From positions 3,038,001 through 3,102,000 of the forward strand of contig NZ_CP023563.1 in NCBI RefSeq assembly GCF_002407185.1: a DNA stretch of 64,000 nt, written 5' to 3'. This DNA is from Brachybacterium vulturis (lineage in GTDB: Bacteria; Actinomycetota; Actinomycetes; Actinomycetales; Dermabacteraceae). This document shows, one piece after another, positions 30,311 to 38,883 of this stretch (positions are counted from its first letter, which is position 1; each line of letters begins with the position of its first letter). The translations under genes were made by a program, and so were the position numbers. The notes beneath the pieces are model-generated. The model was not told where the DNA came from and made no database searches. It was given only the letters and a program-made list of their open reading frames with translations.

Positions 30311-31276
30311 GTGCATCGCAACTCCTATTCCCTGGCTGCTCTTGCGGCGGCGGCGGTCCCCGGGCTGGTCCCGGCACGGACCATGCCGATCGCCACCCCC
30401 GCCGAGGATCTCGACGTCGCCGGCATCGTGGGCGAGGACGGCCGACGCGTGATGGTCCTCTCCCCCGGCTCGACCGCCGCCGGGGTCCGTCTGGAGCGGG
30501 ACCTGAAGGTCGCCGACACGCTCACCGGCACCTCGCTGCGCAGCGTGATCCCTCCGGTGCTCGGCTTCGTGAAGCTCTCCGAGGGCGGGCGCTGCGCGGT
30601 CACGGAGGCCCCCGTCGGTCGCCCGCTGATGCTCGATGATCTCGCCGGCAGTCCGGTGCTCGCCGGGTCCCTGGGCCAGAAGCTGGCCCGGATCCACACC
30701 GTGCCGCGCTACGCCGCCGAGGCGGCCGGGGTGGAGACCTTCACCCCGGAGGCGATGCTGGCCGCCCATCGCGCCCGGATCGACACCGTCACCGCTGCCG
30801 GGCACCTGCCCGCCGCGGTCTCCCAGCGCTGGCAGGCGCTGCTCGAGGACCAGGAGCTGTGGGAGGTCACCCCGCAGTTCGTGCACGGGGACCTCTCCGA
30901 GGAGAGCCTGTTCACGGCCGACGAACAGGTCAGTGCGATCCGCGACTGGTCCTCCTCCAAGGTCGCCGACGCCGCCTCCGACCTCGCCTGGCTGATCTCC
31001 TCGCTGGCCCCGGAGCGGTTCGACGAGCTCTACGCCGCCTACCGCGAGGAGCTGCCCACCCCGACGCATCCGCGGCTGGTGGAGCGGGCACAGGCCCTCG
31101 GCGAGTTCGCCGTCGCGGAATGGCTCGCCCACGGTCTGGAGGTGGGCGATGAGGAGATCGTCGCCGACGCCCGCGGCATGATCGCCGACCTCGATGCCGA
31201 TCTCGCGCAGCTCGCGCGGGAGGAGGCCGAGCGGGCCTACGAGGAGATGCGCGCGCGGGAGGACGGGTCGGTCTGA
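30311..31276 (+). CDS. APH-family phosphotransferase
   Basis: 321 residues with the small kinase-like fold of aminoglycoside/choline phosphotransferases. The catalytic loop is FVHGDLSEESLF: the Asp is present, but the usual Asn that binds metal is Ser. The second metal-binding Asp is in IRDWSSSKVADAASDLAWL. The N-lobe is short and its ATP-binding Lys is not obvious (RLERDLKVADT is one candidate). GTG was chosen as start because of the -10 element 6 nt before it. Genes of this type commonly lie next to adnB-adnA in actinobacteria (memory). The substrate is unknown; antibiotic modification is possible but unproven. Confidence 0.8.
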   Translation: MHRNSYSLAALAAAAVPGLVPARTMPIATPAEDLDVAGIVGEDGRRVMVLSPGSTAAGVRLERDLKVADTLTGTSLRSVIPPVLGFVKLSEGGRCAVTEAPVGRPLMLDDLAGSPVLAGSLGQKLARIHTVPRYAAEAAGVETFTPEAMLAAHRARIDTVTAAGHLPAAVSQRWQALLEDQELWEVTPQFVHGDLSEESLFTADEQVSAIRDWSSSKVADAASDLAWLISSLAPERFDELYAAYREELPTPTHPRLVERAQALGEFAVAEWLAHGLEVGDEEIVADARGMIADLDADLAQLAREEAERAYEEMRAREDGSV

Positions 31277-31286
31277 GCGACGCTCA
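31274..31286. terminator. Stop-stop palindrome between phosphotransferase and adnB
   Basis: TGAGCG and CGCTCA form a 6-bp inverted repeat around one base, holding both stop codons. Confidence 0.3.
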
Positions 31287-34200
31287 CTCCCCCGCCAGCT
31301 GCTGCGCGATCCGTTCGCGCGAGGGATGGCGGCGCACCTCGTGGGTGACCCCGTCGGCCACGAAGTGGAAGGCGGTGCGGATGCGCGTCAGCGGCAGGCC
31401 GGTGCGCTCGTGCCAGGCGAGCCGGTACAGCGAGAGCTGCAGGGCGCGCTGCCGCAGCTGGGCGGGTGGGGGCACGCGGCCGGTCTTCCAGTCCACGATG
31501 AGCACGCCCGCGCTGCCGTCCGTGCCCTCGGGATCGGCGAAGACGGCGTCGATGATGCCGCGCACCGCGATCTGTCCGACCCGGGTGTGGACGGGCTGCT
31601 CGACCGCGAGCGGGGAGCGCTCGGCCCACTCGGAGGCGGTGAAGGCCTCGCGCAGGGCGCGGTCGTCGAGGCCGGTGCCGTCTGCGCTCTCCGTCTCCTC
31701 GAGGTCCGGCAGGTCCTCGAGATCCAGCAGGGTCGCGCCCTCGAAGCGGGACTCCAGCCAGGCGTGGAAGGCGGTGCCGCGCGCCGCGGCGGCGGAGGGC
31801 CGGCGGGGCAGGGGGCGCAGCAGCTCCAGTGCCGCATCCCGGGGGCTGCGGGCCTGGTGGACCACCTGGGAGGCGGAGAGCCGGGGCGGGGAGTGGACCA
31901 CGGGCGGGGCCGCCTGCTGCTCGAGGTCCACCACCGCGCGCCGCACCAGCTCCGCGAGCTCAGGATCCTCCGGTGCCCGTTCCTGCCCGGCGACGGAGGC
32001 GAGCAGCTCCGCCGCACGGGCCCGGGCCTGCTCGCTCTCTCCGGGGGCCGGGGGCCAGGACGACTGCGGTCGCTCGCTCTCCAACGGGTTGTGCTCGGGG
32101 ACCTCCTGCACGGTGCGGAAGGACTCGGGCACCAGCTCGGTGACCTCGGCGAGGTAGCGCGAGCGGGGCCGGGCGGAGGCCAGGCCGCTGCGCCAGGCGG
32201 CGGAGCTCAGCAGCAGGCGGCTGCGGGCCCGGGTCACTGCGACGTACATCAGCCGGCGGTCCTCGGCCAGCGACTCCTCGCCCTGGGCGAAGCGGTACTC
32301 CTGGATCAGGGACTCGGCATCGACCTGCGTGTCCGCCTCGGCCCAGGCCAGCTCCGGGAGGGTGTCCGCGTCGCCGCGCAGGGCGGTGGGCACCGCGGCG
32401 GAGGCGAGCTTGCCGAGCCAGCCGTCGGCCGGGACCCGCACCCGTCCGGCCTCGTCGGTCTTCGCACGGCGCAGGTCGTAGGAGGGGACGCTGCCCTCGG
32501 TGAGACCGGCGACCGCGACCAGATCCCATTCCAGGCCCTTGGCCGAGTGCAGGGTGACGATCGTGACCGCGGCGGGATCGCGGGAGGCCTCGGGGGCCGC
32601 GGTGACGGCGAGAGAGGCCTCCTCGTCCTCGCTGATCTCGAGCAGGTCGAGGTAGGCGCCGAGCCCGCCGCGGCGCGCGGTGCGGTCGAAGGCGGCGGCA
32701 TGGTCGCGGAAGGCCTCGAGATCTGCGAGCGCCCGGGAGTCCGGTTCCCGCTCGAGCAGCGCGAGGTCCACCTCCAGCAGCCGGGTCGCGGCGGTGACCA
32801 GGTCCGGCAGCGGCAGCGGCAGCAGCCGGCGCATCTCCCGCAGGAGCTGCTGGACCTGCGCCAGCCGCTCCCGGCCGGTGGTGGACAGGCCGCGTCCCGA
32901 GGGATCGGTCCAGTCCTGCGGCGGGAGGTCGTCGACCGCATCGACCAGCGAGACCGTCTCGGCCTCGTCCTGGCCGCCCGGTGCCTCCCCCTCCCGGCGC
33001 AGCCGGGAGCCCATCCGGTCGCGCCAGCGGCCCAGCACTGCGAGGTCCCGGGCGCCGAGACGGAGCCGGGGCCCGGTCAGCAGGCGCATCAGGGCGTCAC
33101 CGCGGCCGGGGTCGTGGGCGCATTCCAGCACCGCGCGGACATCCGCCACCTCGGGGCGGTGCAGGAGCCCGCCGAGCCCCACCACCGCGACCGTGAGACC
33201 GCTCGCCTCGAGCCCCTCGACCAGCGCGGGGATCTGACGGCGGGCCCGCACCAGCACGGCGGCCGAGGCCGGTGGGTCATCCTGTTCCTGCTCGGCGCGG
33301 CGGGCGAGGATCCAGCGGCCGATCGCGAGGGCCTCGGCGCGCTCGTCGGCGGCCTCGACGATCTCGCAGGCGCCCTCCCCCGCCCCGGGGCGGGGCTGCA
33401 GCTCGGGGATGGTCACCCCGGAGTCGGCGCTGCGCAGCGGGCCGGCGAGCCGGTTCGCGACGGCGAGGACCGCCTGGTCGTTGCGCCAGGAGGTGGACAG
33501 CGTGCGCTGCAGGACGCTCTGCTCGGTGGTGGCGAAGGCGCCTGCGAAGCCGGCGAGAGAGGCGGCAGAGGCCCCGCGCCAGCCGTAGATCGCCTGCTGC
33601 GGGTCGCCGACGGCGCAGGCGGCGTGGCCGGGGCCGAACAGGTCGGTGAGCATCTGCAGCTGGGCGACGGAGGTGTCCTGGAACTCGTCCAGCAGCACCA
33701 CCCGGTGCATGCGCCGGGCCAGGGCGCCCGCGGCGGGCACCTCGCGCGCCACCCGGGCGGCGAGGGAGACCTGGTCGGCGAAGTCCAGGGCGGAGGACTC
33801 GGTGCGGATCTCGGCGAACCGCTCCAGCAGCGGGATCAGCGCGAGCCGCGACTCGAGCGCTCCGAGCACCTTCGCGACCTCCTTGGGGGTGGTGCGGCGC
33901 CGTCCCTCGACCTGCAGCGGGAGCTGGGAGAGATGGTCGCGGATCTCGCGCAGGTGCGCGGCCAGCCGGTCCGGCGTGACGAGGTGGTCGGCCAGCGACG
34001 AGGAGAGCGAGAGCAGGGCGGCGGTGAGCGTCGCCGGGGAGGCCTCCAGGTCCAGGGAGTCGTCCCAGCCCTCGACGATCTCGTGGGCGAGCTGCCAGGA
34101 GGCGGAGGTGGACATCATCGTCAGCTCGGGGTCGATGCCGACGGCGAGCGCGTGCTCCCGCACCAGGTCCAGGGCGAAGCCGTTGTAGGTGTGGACCAGG

Positions 34201-34589
34201 GGCCGCTGCCCCACCAGGTCATCGCCCCCGCGCTCGAGGCCGCGCGGCAGGGTGAGCCCCTCGGCCCGCAGCGCGGTGGCGAGCGTGCCCAGGCGCGCGC
34301 CGATCCGTTCGCCGAGCTCGTGGGCGGCCTTGCGGGTGAAGGTCAGGCCCAGCACCTGGCGGGGTTCGACGATCCCGTTGGCGATCAGCCACACCACGCG
34401 GGAGGCCATGGTCTCGGTCTTGCCGGAGCCGGCCCCGGCGACCACCAGCATCGGGGCCAGCGGCGCCTCGATGACGGCCACCTGCTCCGCGGTGGGCGGG
34501 GGCTGCTCGAGCAGGGCGGCCAGGCGGGCGGCGGAGTGCTCGGGACGGGCCGCGGCGGGGCCCGGCGAGGTGGGGCGGGGGGTGGTCAC
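31284..34589 (-). CDS. adnB: AdnB-like helicase-nuclease subunit, lead motor
   Basis: 1101 residues, which matches my memory of the mycobacterial AdnB length. AdnAB resects double-strand breaks for recombination. The UvrD-type motor is intact: motif I VVAGAGSGKTE (Lys57), II LLDEFQDTSV, III GDPQQAIYGWRGAS, IV STSWRNDQAVL, V VTLHSAKGLEWDLV and VI YVAVTRARS. The C-terminal RecB-like nuclease domain carries FHAWLESRFEGA, then IDAVFADPEG, VLIVDWKTGRVP and QLSLYRLAW, giving the Asp/Asp/Lys metal site. Its ATG overlaps the adnA stop by 4 nt, so the two subunits are made together. Confidence 0.93.
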   Translation of the reverse strand: MTTPRPTSPGPAAARPEHSAARLAALLEQPPPTAEQVAVIEAPLAPMLVVAGAGSGKTETMASRVVWLIANGIVEPRQVLGLTFTRKAAHELGERIGARLGTLATALRAEGLTLPRGLERGGDDLVGQRPLVHTYNGFALDLVREHALAVGIDPELTMMSTSASWQLAHEIVEGWDDSLDLEASPATLTAALLSLSSSLADHLVTPDRLAAHLREIRDHLSQLPLQVEGRRRTTPKEVAKVLGALESRLALIPLLERFAEIRTESSALDFADQVSLAARVAREVPAAGALARRMHRVVLLDEFQDTSVAQLQMLTDLFGPGHAACAVGDPQQAIYGWRGASAASLAGFAGAFATTEQSVLQRTLSTSWRNDQAVLAVANRLAGPLRSADSGVTIPELQPRPGAGEGACEIVEAADERAEALAIGRWILARRAEQEQDDPPASAAVLVRARRQIPALVEGLEASGLTVAVVGLGGLLHRPEVADVRAVLECAHDPGRGDALMRLLTGPRLRLGARDLAVLGRWRDRMGSRLRREGEAPGGQDEAETVSLVDAVDDLPPQDWTDPSGRGLSTTGRERLAQVQQLLREMRRLLPLPLPDLVTAATRLLEVDLALLEREPDSRALADLEAFRDHAAAFDRTARRGGLGAYLDLLEISEDEEASLAVTAAPEASRDPAAVTIVTLHSAKGLEWDLVAVAGLTEGSVPSYDLRRAKTDEAGRVRVPADGWLGKLASAAVPTALRGDADTLPELAWAEADTQVDAESLIQEYRFAQGEESLAEDRRLMYVAVTRARSRLLLSSAAWRSGLASARPRSRYLAEVTELVPESFRTVQEVPEHNPLESERPQSSWPPAPGESEQARARAAELLASVAGQERAPEDPELAELVRRAVVDLEQQAAPPVVHSPPRLSASQVVHQARSPRDAALELLRPLPRRPSAAAARGTAFHAWLESRFEGATLLDLEDLPDLEETESADGTGLDDRALREAFTASEWAERSPLAVEQPVHTRVGQIAVRGIIDAVFADPEGTDGSAGVLIVDWKTGRVPPPAQLRQRALQLSLYRLAWHERTGLPLTRIRTAFHFVADGVTHEVRRHPSRERIAQQLAGE

Positions 34590-37500
34590 AGCTGGTCTCC
34601 TTCGGGCTGCAGGGGGCAGCTGCTGCGCACGGAGCAGTGCGTGCAGTGGGCGTTGACGCGGGCGGTGACCTGATCACCGGAGACCTCGCGGGAGACCTGC
34701 TGGACGAGGTCGTCGAACCAGGCCGGATCCTCCGCACGGGTGAGGGCTCCCTGGGTGCGCACCGCGGCCTTCTTCCCGCCGGTGCCGATATAGACCAGCT
34801 CGGCGCCGTTCAGCCGGTCGGGGGCATCCGCTCCCAGCTGCTCGGTGAGGGCGCCCTCGCGCACCGCGGCCTGGTAGGCGGCCAGCTGCAGGTCCTCCTC
34901 GGCCTTCGCGGCGGACTTGGCGGCGCGGCCGGATTTGAGGTCCACCACGCGCAGCCCGGTGGCATCGCCCTCGATGCGGTCGATGCTGCCGCGCAGCTGC
35001 ACCCTCCCCAGCGTCACCTCGAAGGGGGCTTCGACGGCGAGCGGCTCCCCGGCGCGGCGCAGATGCTCGGCGAGCAGACGGGCGGCGTCCTCGGCGCGGC
35101 GCACGCGGCGCCGGCCGGACCAGGTCTCGGTGCCGGGCACGGTGCGCAGCAGCGCGTGCAGCTCGTCCAGCAGGTCCTGTTCGCCGCCTGCCGGGCCGCT
35201 CGGATGGACCTGGGCGAGGTGGTGCAGGGCGGTGCCGATGAGCTGGGCGGGCCCGCCGCTGCGGGTGCCGCCGGCGCGCTCCATCAGCCAGGACTGGGGG
35301 CAGTCCACGGCCCGCTCCAGCGCCGAGGGGGAGAGCCGGATCGGGGTGTCGTCCTCGTGCAGGGGCGCGCTGGAGCTGGGCTCCTGGTGGTACCAGCGGG
35401 CAGGATCCGTGCCGGGGGCACCGGCCCGGGCGAGCGCCTCCAGGGCCAGGGCGGCGTCCCGGGCACCGGGGGGATCCTCCTCGCGCAGCCGCCGGCGCAG
35501 CGCCGCGACCAGGCGGCGGGCGTCCGGGGCGGGCCCGGGGTCCCGGCGCAGGGTCTCCAGAGTGATCCAGGGCTCGGCGGCAGGGTCCTCGGAGTCGGCG
35601 AGGGCGGCCAGCTCGGCGAATGCGTCGAAGAGGGCGGAGGGCTCGCTCTGCTCGTCCTGGACCGCCGTGACCAGCACGCGGTGCCGGGCCCGGGCGAGAG
35701 CGCTGACGGCCAGGCGCAGCTCGTCGGCGATCACCTGCTCGCGCTGGAGGGCGCGCAGGGCATCCGGCTCGGGCGGGAGCTCCGCACCGCGCCGTGCCCC
35801 GGCCCGCAGGGACAGCTCCGCGGCGCCGAACAGCGTCGAGCGCAGGCGCAGATCCGGCCAGGCACCCTCCTGGAGGCGGGCGAGGACCACGGTGTCACGG
35901 TGGTCTCCGGCGAGCTGCGCGGGGGTGAGCACGGCGATGCGGCCGCGGGCGGCGGCGGCCGGTGCGAGCGTGTCCTCGACCACCGCCTGGGAGCGGACCT
36001 GCTCGACGAGGTCCAGGGCGCCGGCCCCGGGCCGCCGGTCCGTCAGCCGTTCCGCGGCGGCGAACAGCTCCAGCAGCGCGTCGAGCCGGGACGCGGCCAG
36101 GCGCGAGCGGGCGCCGTCCACATCCCCGGCGACCCCCAGGGCGGCGCGTCGCCAGCCCGCTGCCAGCCCCGAGGCGTCCCAGGCCTGCCAGAGCACCAGC
36201 TGTGCATCGGCCTCCCGGTGCTCGCGCACCGCGGCGATCATCTCCCGCACCCGGTGCACGGGTGCGGCGGCACGGTCCCGGGCGTCGGCCGCGGGCAGCC
36301 CCGGCACCTCCTGATCGACCAGCGCCCGGGCGAGCAGCTGCTCGCTGGTGGTCCCGCTGTCGGGCTCGGCGGTGCGGTGGGCGCTCAGCAGGAGGCGGCG
36401 GATGCGGCGCAGGCGGAGGGTGTCGGCATCGCCGAAGGGACCGCGGAGCAGCTCGGCGGCGGCACGGGCATCGAGCGGCGCGGTCGGTGGGGCCAGCCCG
36501 ATCTCGAGGATCGTCAGCAGATCGGCGATCGCGGGGACCTCGCGCAGCGGTTGCGGTCGGTGCGGGATGCGCACCGGCAGGCCGGTGCGGGCGAGCAGGT
36601 CGGCGAGATCGGCGACCGCGGCACCGGAGCGGCACACCACCGCCATCTGGTCGTAGTCGACCTCCTCGCGGTGGTGGAGGTCGCGCAGGGCGGAGCCGAT
36701 CAGCCGGGCCTCGTCCAGCGGGTCCTGGGCCCGCAGCGCCACCAGCGCGCCAGGGCGTGCGGCCCGGGGGCGGCGCACCTGCGCGGGGGCGCCCGCCAGG
36801 GGCAGCCGTCCCCGCAGCGCATCGACCGCGGCGGTGAGGCCCTCGACCTGCGCATGCGCTCCGGTCAGCACGATGCTGCCGACAGGGCGCGGGAGGGCCT
36901 CGCGCAGACGGTCGGCGGCGTCGGGCAGAGCACCGCGGAAGGTGTCCACCGCGGCGTCGGGGCAGCTGCACACCAGCACCCGTGCCCCGGCGGCGGCGAG
37001 CGCGACGACCAGGTCGATGCCGGCGGCGGTGAGGTCCTGGGCGTCGTCGACCACGACGGCGCGGAAGGGCGGGGGCGTCGCAGGGTCGGCGAGCAGATCC
37101 GCGGCGCGGCGCACGAGGGCGCCGGAGTCCAGACGCGGTCCGGCATCCAGGGCGGCGGAGGCCTCGAGGTCGAGCACCCCGAGGTAGTCCCGCAGCAGGG
37201 CGGCGGCGTCGAGCCAGGCGGGCCTGCCGTGCTCATGCCCGAGCGCTGCGAGCTCGGTGGGGCCGAGTCCGAGCTCCGCCGCCCGCGTGATCAGGTCCCG
37301 CAGCTCGGTGCGGAAGCTCGGCAGCGAACGGGCACCGGGGTCGATCTCCAGGTGCCAGCGCTCGCGCTGCGCGATCAGCTCGGCGAGCAGCGCGTCCTGC
37401 TCGGCACCGGTGACCAGGGTCGGCTCACCCAGGCCGCGGCGCAGCGCGTCAGCGCGCGCGATCGCGTGCCCGAGAGCCGGCGGGGTCATGGCGCGCACCT

Positions 37501-37789
37501 CCCCCGTGCCGTGCACGGCGAGGGCGTCGCGCAGACGGCCGGCCGCGGCGCGCCGCGGAGCCAGCAGCAGCGTGCCCTCCCCGGACGCCTCGGCCGCGGT
37601 CAGGGCGAGCGCGGTGCGGCCGCTGCCGGGGCCGCCGTGGACGATGACATCGCTGCCGGCCAGGAAACGGTCCAGGGCAGCGCGCTGAGCGTCATCGAGG
37701 TCCTCCCCGCGCTGCAGCGCGGGCAGCGCCGCGAGATCGGGTCCGAGCAGACGGATCCCCTCGCCCGTGATCGTGCCTGTCCCTCGCAT
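34586..37789 (-). CDS. adnA: AdnA-like helicase-nuclease subunit with altered Walker A
   Basis: 1067 residues. The N-terminal motor has HGGPGSGRTALAL where GxGKT is expected: the Walker A lysine is Arg58 (codon CGC). Motif II is VVVDDAQDL, with Asp for the catalytic Glu of DExQ. These changes predict a weak or dead ATPase. The C-terminal nuclease domain looks intact: LRGSIDRIEGDA, VVDLKSGRAAK and LAAYQAAV. An Fe-S cluster is likely from VDCPQSW plus CTHCSVRSSC near the end. The start is the ATG with TGGAAT 6 nt upstream; a GTG 18 nt further up is less likely. It is first in the adnA-adnB operon. In the mycobacterial enzyme AdnB is the lead motor, so loss of the AdnA motor could be tolerated. 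Confidence 0.9.
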   Translation of the reverse strand: MRGTGTITGEGIRLLGPDLAALPALQRGEDLDDAQRAALDRFLAGSDVIVHGGPGSGRTALALTAAEASGEGTLLLAPRRAAAGRLRDALAVHGTGEVRAMTPPALGHAIARADALRRGLGEPTLVTGAEQDALLAELIAQRERWHLEIDPGARSLPSFRTELRDLITRAAELGLGPTELAALGHEHGRPAWLDAAALLRDYLGVLDLEASAALDAGPRLDSGALVRRAADLLADPATPPPFRAVVVDDAQDLTAAGIDLVVALAAAGARVLVCSCPDAAVDTFRGALPDAADRLREALPRPVGSIVLTGAHAQVEGLTAAVDALRGRLPLAGAPAQVRRPRAARPGALVALRAQDPLDEARLIGSALRDLHHREEVDYDQMAVVCRSGAAVADLADLLARTGLPVRIPHRPQPLREVPAIADLLTILEIGLAPPTAPLDARAAAELLRGPFGDADTLRLRRIRRLLLSAHRTAEPDSGTTSEQLLARALVDQEVPGLPAADARDRAAAPVHRVREMIAAVREHREADAQLVLWQAWDASGLAAGWRRAALGVAGDVDGARSRLAASRLDALLELFAAAERLTDRRPGAGALDLVEQVRSQAVVEDTLAPAAAARGRIAVLTPAQLAGDHRDTVVLARLQEGAWPDLRLRSTLFGAAELSLRAGARRGAELPPEPDALRALQREQVIADELRLAVSALARARHRVLVTAVQDEQSEPSALFDAFAELAALADSEDPAAEPWITLETLRRDPGPAPDARRLVAALRRRLREEDPPGARDAALALEALARAGAPGTDPARWYHQEPSSSAPLHEDDTPIRLSPSALERAVDCPQSWLMERAGGTRSGGPAQLIGTALHHLAQVHPSGPAGGEQDLLDELHALLRTVPGTETWSGRRRVRRAEDAARLLAEHLRRAGEPLAVEAPFEVTLGRVQLRGSIDRIEGDATGLRVVDLKSGRAAKSAAKAEEDLQLAAYQAAVREGALTEQLGADAPDRLNGAELVYIGTGGKKAAVRTQGALTRAEDPAWFDDLVQQVSREVSGDQVTARVNAHCTHCSVRSSCPLQPEGDQL

Positions 37790-37795
37790 CCCCCT

Positions 37796-37801
37796 ATTCC
37801 A
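37796..37801 (-). promoter_or_regulatory. Candidate -10 element of adnA-adnB
   Basis: TGGAAT on the minus strand, followed by 6 nt and then the ATG of adnA. Confidence 0.35.
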
Positions 37802-37850
37802 CCCCACCGCACCGACATCTGCTCCCCTCGGCTCCGGCGGGTCGCGGCGG

Positions 37851-37856
37851 TAGAGT
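37851..37856 (+). promoter_or_regulatory. Candidate -10 element of the TetR gene
   Basis: TAGAGT lies 77 nt before the TetR start codon, implying a leader of about 70 nt. Confidence 0.4.
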
Positions 37857-37933
37857 GGCCGGGATCACGAGGATCCTGACATCTGCCCCGCAGTGCCTTC
37901 CTCACGCTGCGATCGGATTCGGAGGCTGACGCC

Positions 37934-38596
37934 ATGTCCACCCCATCCACGGCCAGAATGCCGCGTGCACAGCGCCGGGCGCAGCTGCTCGAGCTCGCCA
38001 TCCGGGTGTTCACCGAGAAGGGCTTCCAGTCCACGTCGATGGACGACATCGCCGCCGCCGCCGGTGTCACCAAGCCCGTGCTCTACCAGCATTTCGACTC
38101 CAAGGAGAAGCTCTACGTCGAGGTGCTCGACGTCATCGCGACCTCGATGATCGACGAGGTCCGCACGATCGGCGAGGGCGCGGGGGACACGATGTCCCGG
38201 GTGCGTGCCGGTCTCCACCGCTTCTACGAGTTCGTGGCGCTGGACAACTCGCTGCGGCTGTTCACCGGTCACGAGCAGATCTCCGAGGTCGTGCAGCAGA
38301 AGGTGGTGACGGTCCTGGACCGGATGGCGATCGAGCTGGCCGGGGTGCTGACCGCCTCGCGGCACATCAGCGCCGAGGAGTCCCGGGTCCTCGGGCGAGG
38401 GGTCATCGCCGTCACCCAGACCACCGCGCAGCTGCTGCAGGGCGCCGCGGACGAGGCGGAGCGCGAGTCGATCCTCGACACCATGACCACCACCGTCGTG
38501 CATGGCCTGACCGGCTTCGCACCGCGGGAGAACGCCCGGATCTCCGGTGTTGTGCTGGCGGCGGACGACGCCTCCGCCCCGGACGCGAACGCGTAG
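37934..38596 (+). CDS. TetR-family transcription regulator
   Basis: 220 residues with CGGAGG about 8 nt before the ATG. The DNA-binding domain is typical: RRAQLLELAIRVFTEKGFQS, TSMDDIAAAAGVTKPVLYQH, FDSKEKLYVEV (about residues 12-62). The remainder is the helical ligand/dimer domain (FYEFVALDNSLRLFTGHEQI). It lies upstream of DUF3107 on the same strand, an arrangement I recall from M. tuberculosis Rv3208-Rv3208A. The effector and targets are unknown. Confidence 0.9.
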   Translation: MSTPSTARMPRAQRRAQLLELAIRVFTEKGFQSTSMDDIAAAAGVTKPVLYQHFDSKEKLYVEVLDVIATSMIDEVRTIGEGAGDTMSRVRAGLHRFYEFVALDNSLRLFTGHEQISEVVQQKVVTVLDRMAIELAGVLTASRHISAEESRVLGRGVIAVTQTTAQLLQGAADEAERESILDTMTTTVVHGLTGFAPRENARISGVVLAADDASAPDANA

Positions 38597-38598
38597 AC
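38593..38598 (+). promoter_or_regulatory. Candidate -10 element of the DUF3107 gene
   Basis: TAGACT overlaps the TetR stop codon, leaving a leader of about 50 nt that contains a GC hairpin and GGAGGAAAGG. Confidence 0.4.
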
Positions 38599-38654
38599 TC
38601 GGCGGAGCACTGCAACGAACGTCCCCGCCCCCGGGGCGGAGGAAAGGTCAGGTC

Positions 38655-38876
38655 ATGGAGATCCGTATCGGCATCCAGCACTCCCCTCGCGAGATCGTGA
38701 TCGAGTCCGAGGAGAAGTCCGATGCGCTGATCGAACGGCTGAGCGGCGCGATGGCCGACGGCTCCCCGGTCGCCCTGGTCGATGACAAGGGCCGCACCGT
38801 GCTGGTCCCCGGCGCGAAGGTCGCCTACGTCGAGGTCTCCACCGAGGAGCCACGTCGCGTCGGCTTCCTCGGCTGA
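38655..38876 (+). CDS. DUF3107 small acidic protein
   Basis: 73 residues, the full family length (TB9.4 type). It reads MEIRIGIQHSPREIVIESE then VALVDDKGRTVLVPGAKVAY, a small alpha/beta protein ending in RRVGFLG. GGAGGAAAGG lies 9-15 nt before the ATG. Members are conserved across actinobacteria with no known activity. The next gene starts 7 nt after its stop. Confidence 0.93.
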   Translation: MEIRIGIQHSPREIVIESEEKSDALIERLSGAMADGSPVALVDDKGRTVLVPGAKVAYVEVSTEEPRRVGFLG

Positions 38877-38883
38877 GACCCCG

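Noticed and set aside
34637..37879. A 1080-codon plus-strand frame opposite adnA
   Set aside because: It is a GC-rich shadow: the translation is low-complexity Gly/Arg/Ala/Gln without domains, while the minus strand encodes a clear helicase-nuclease.
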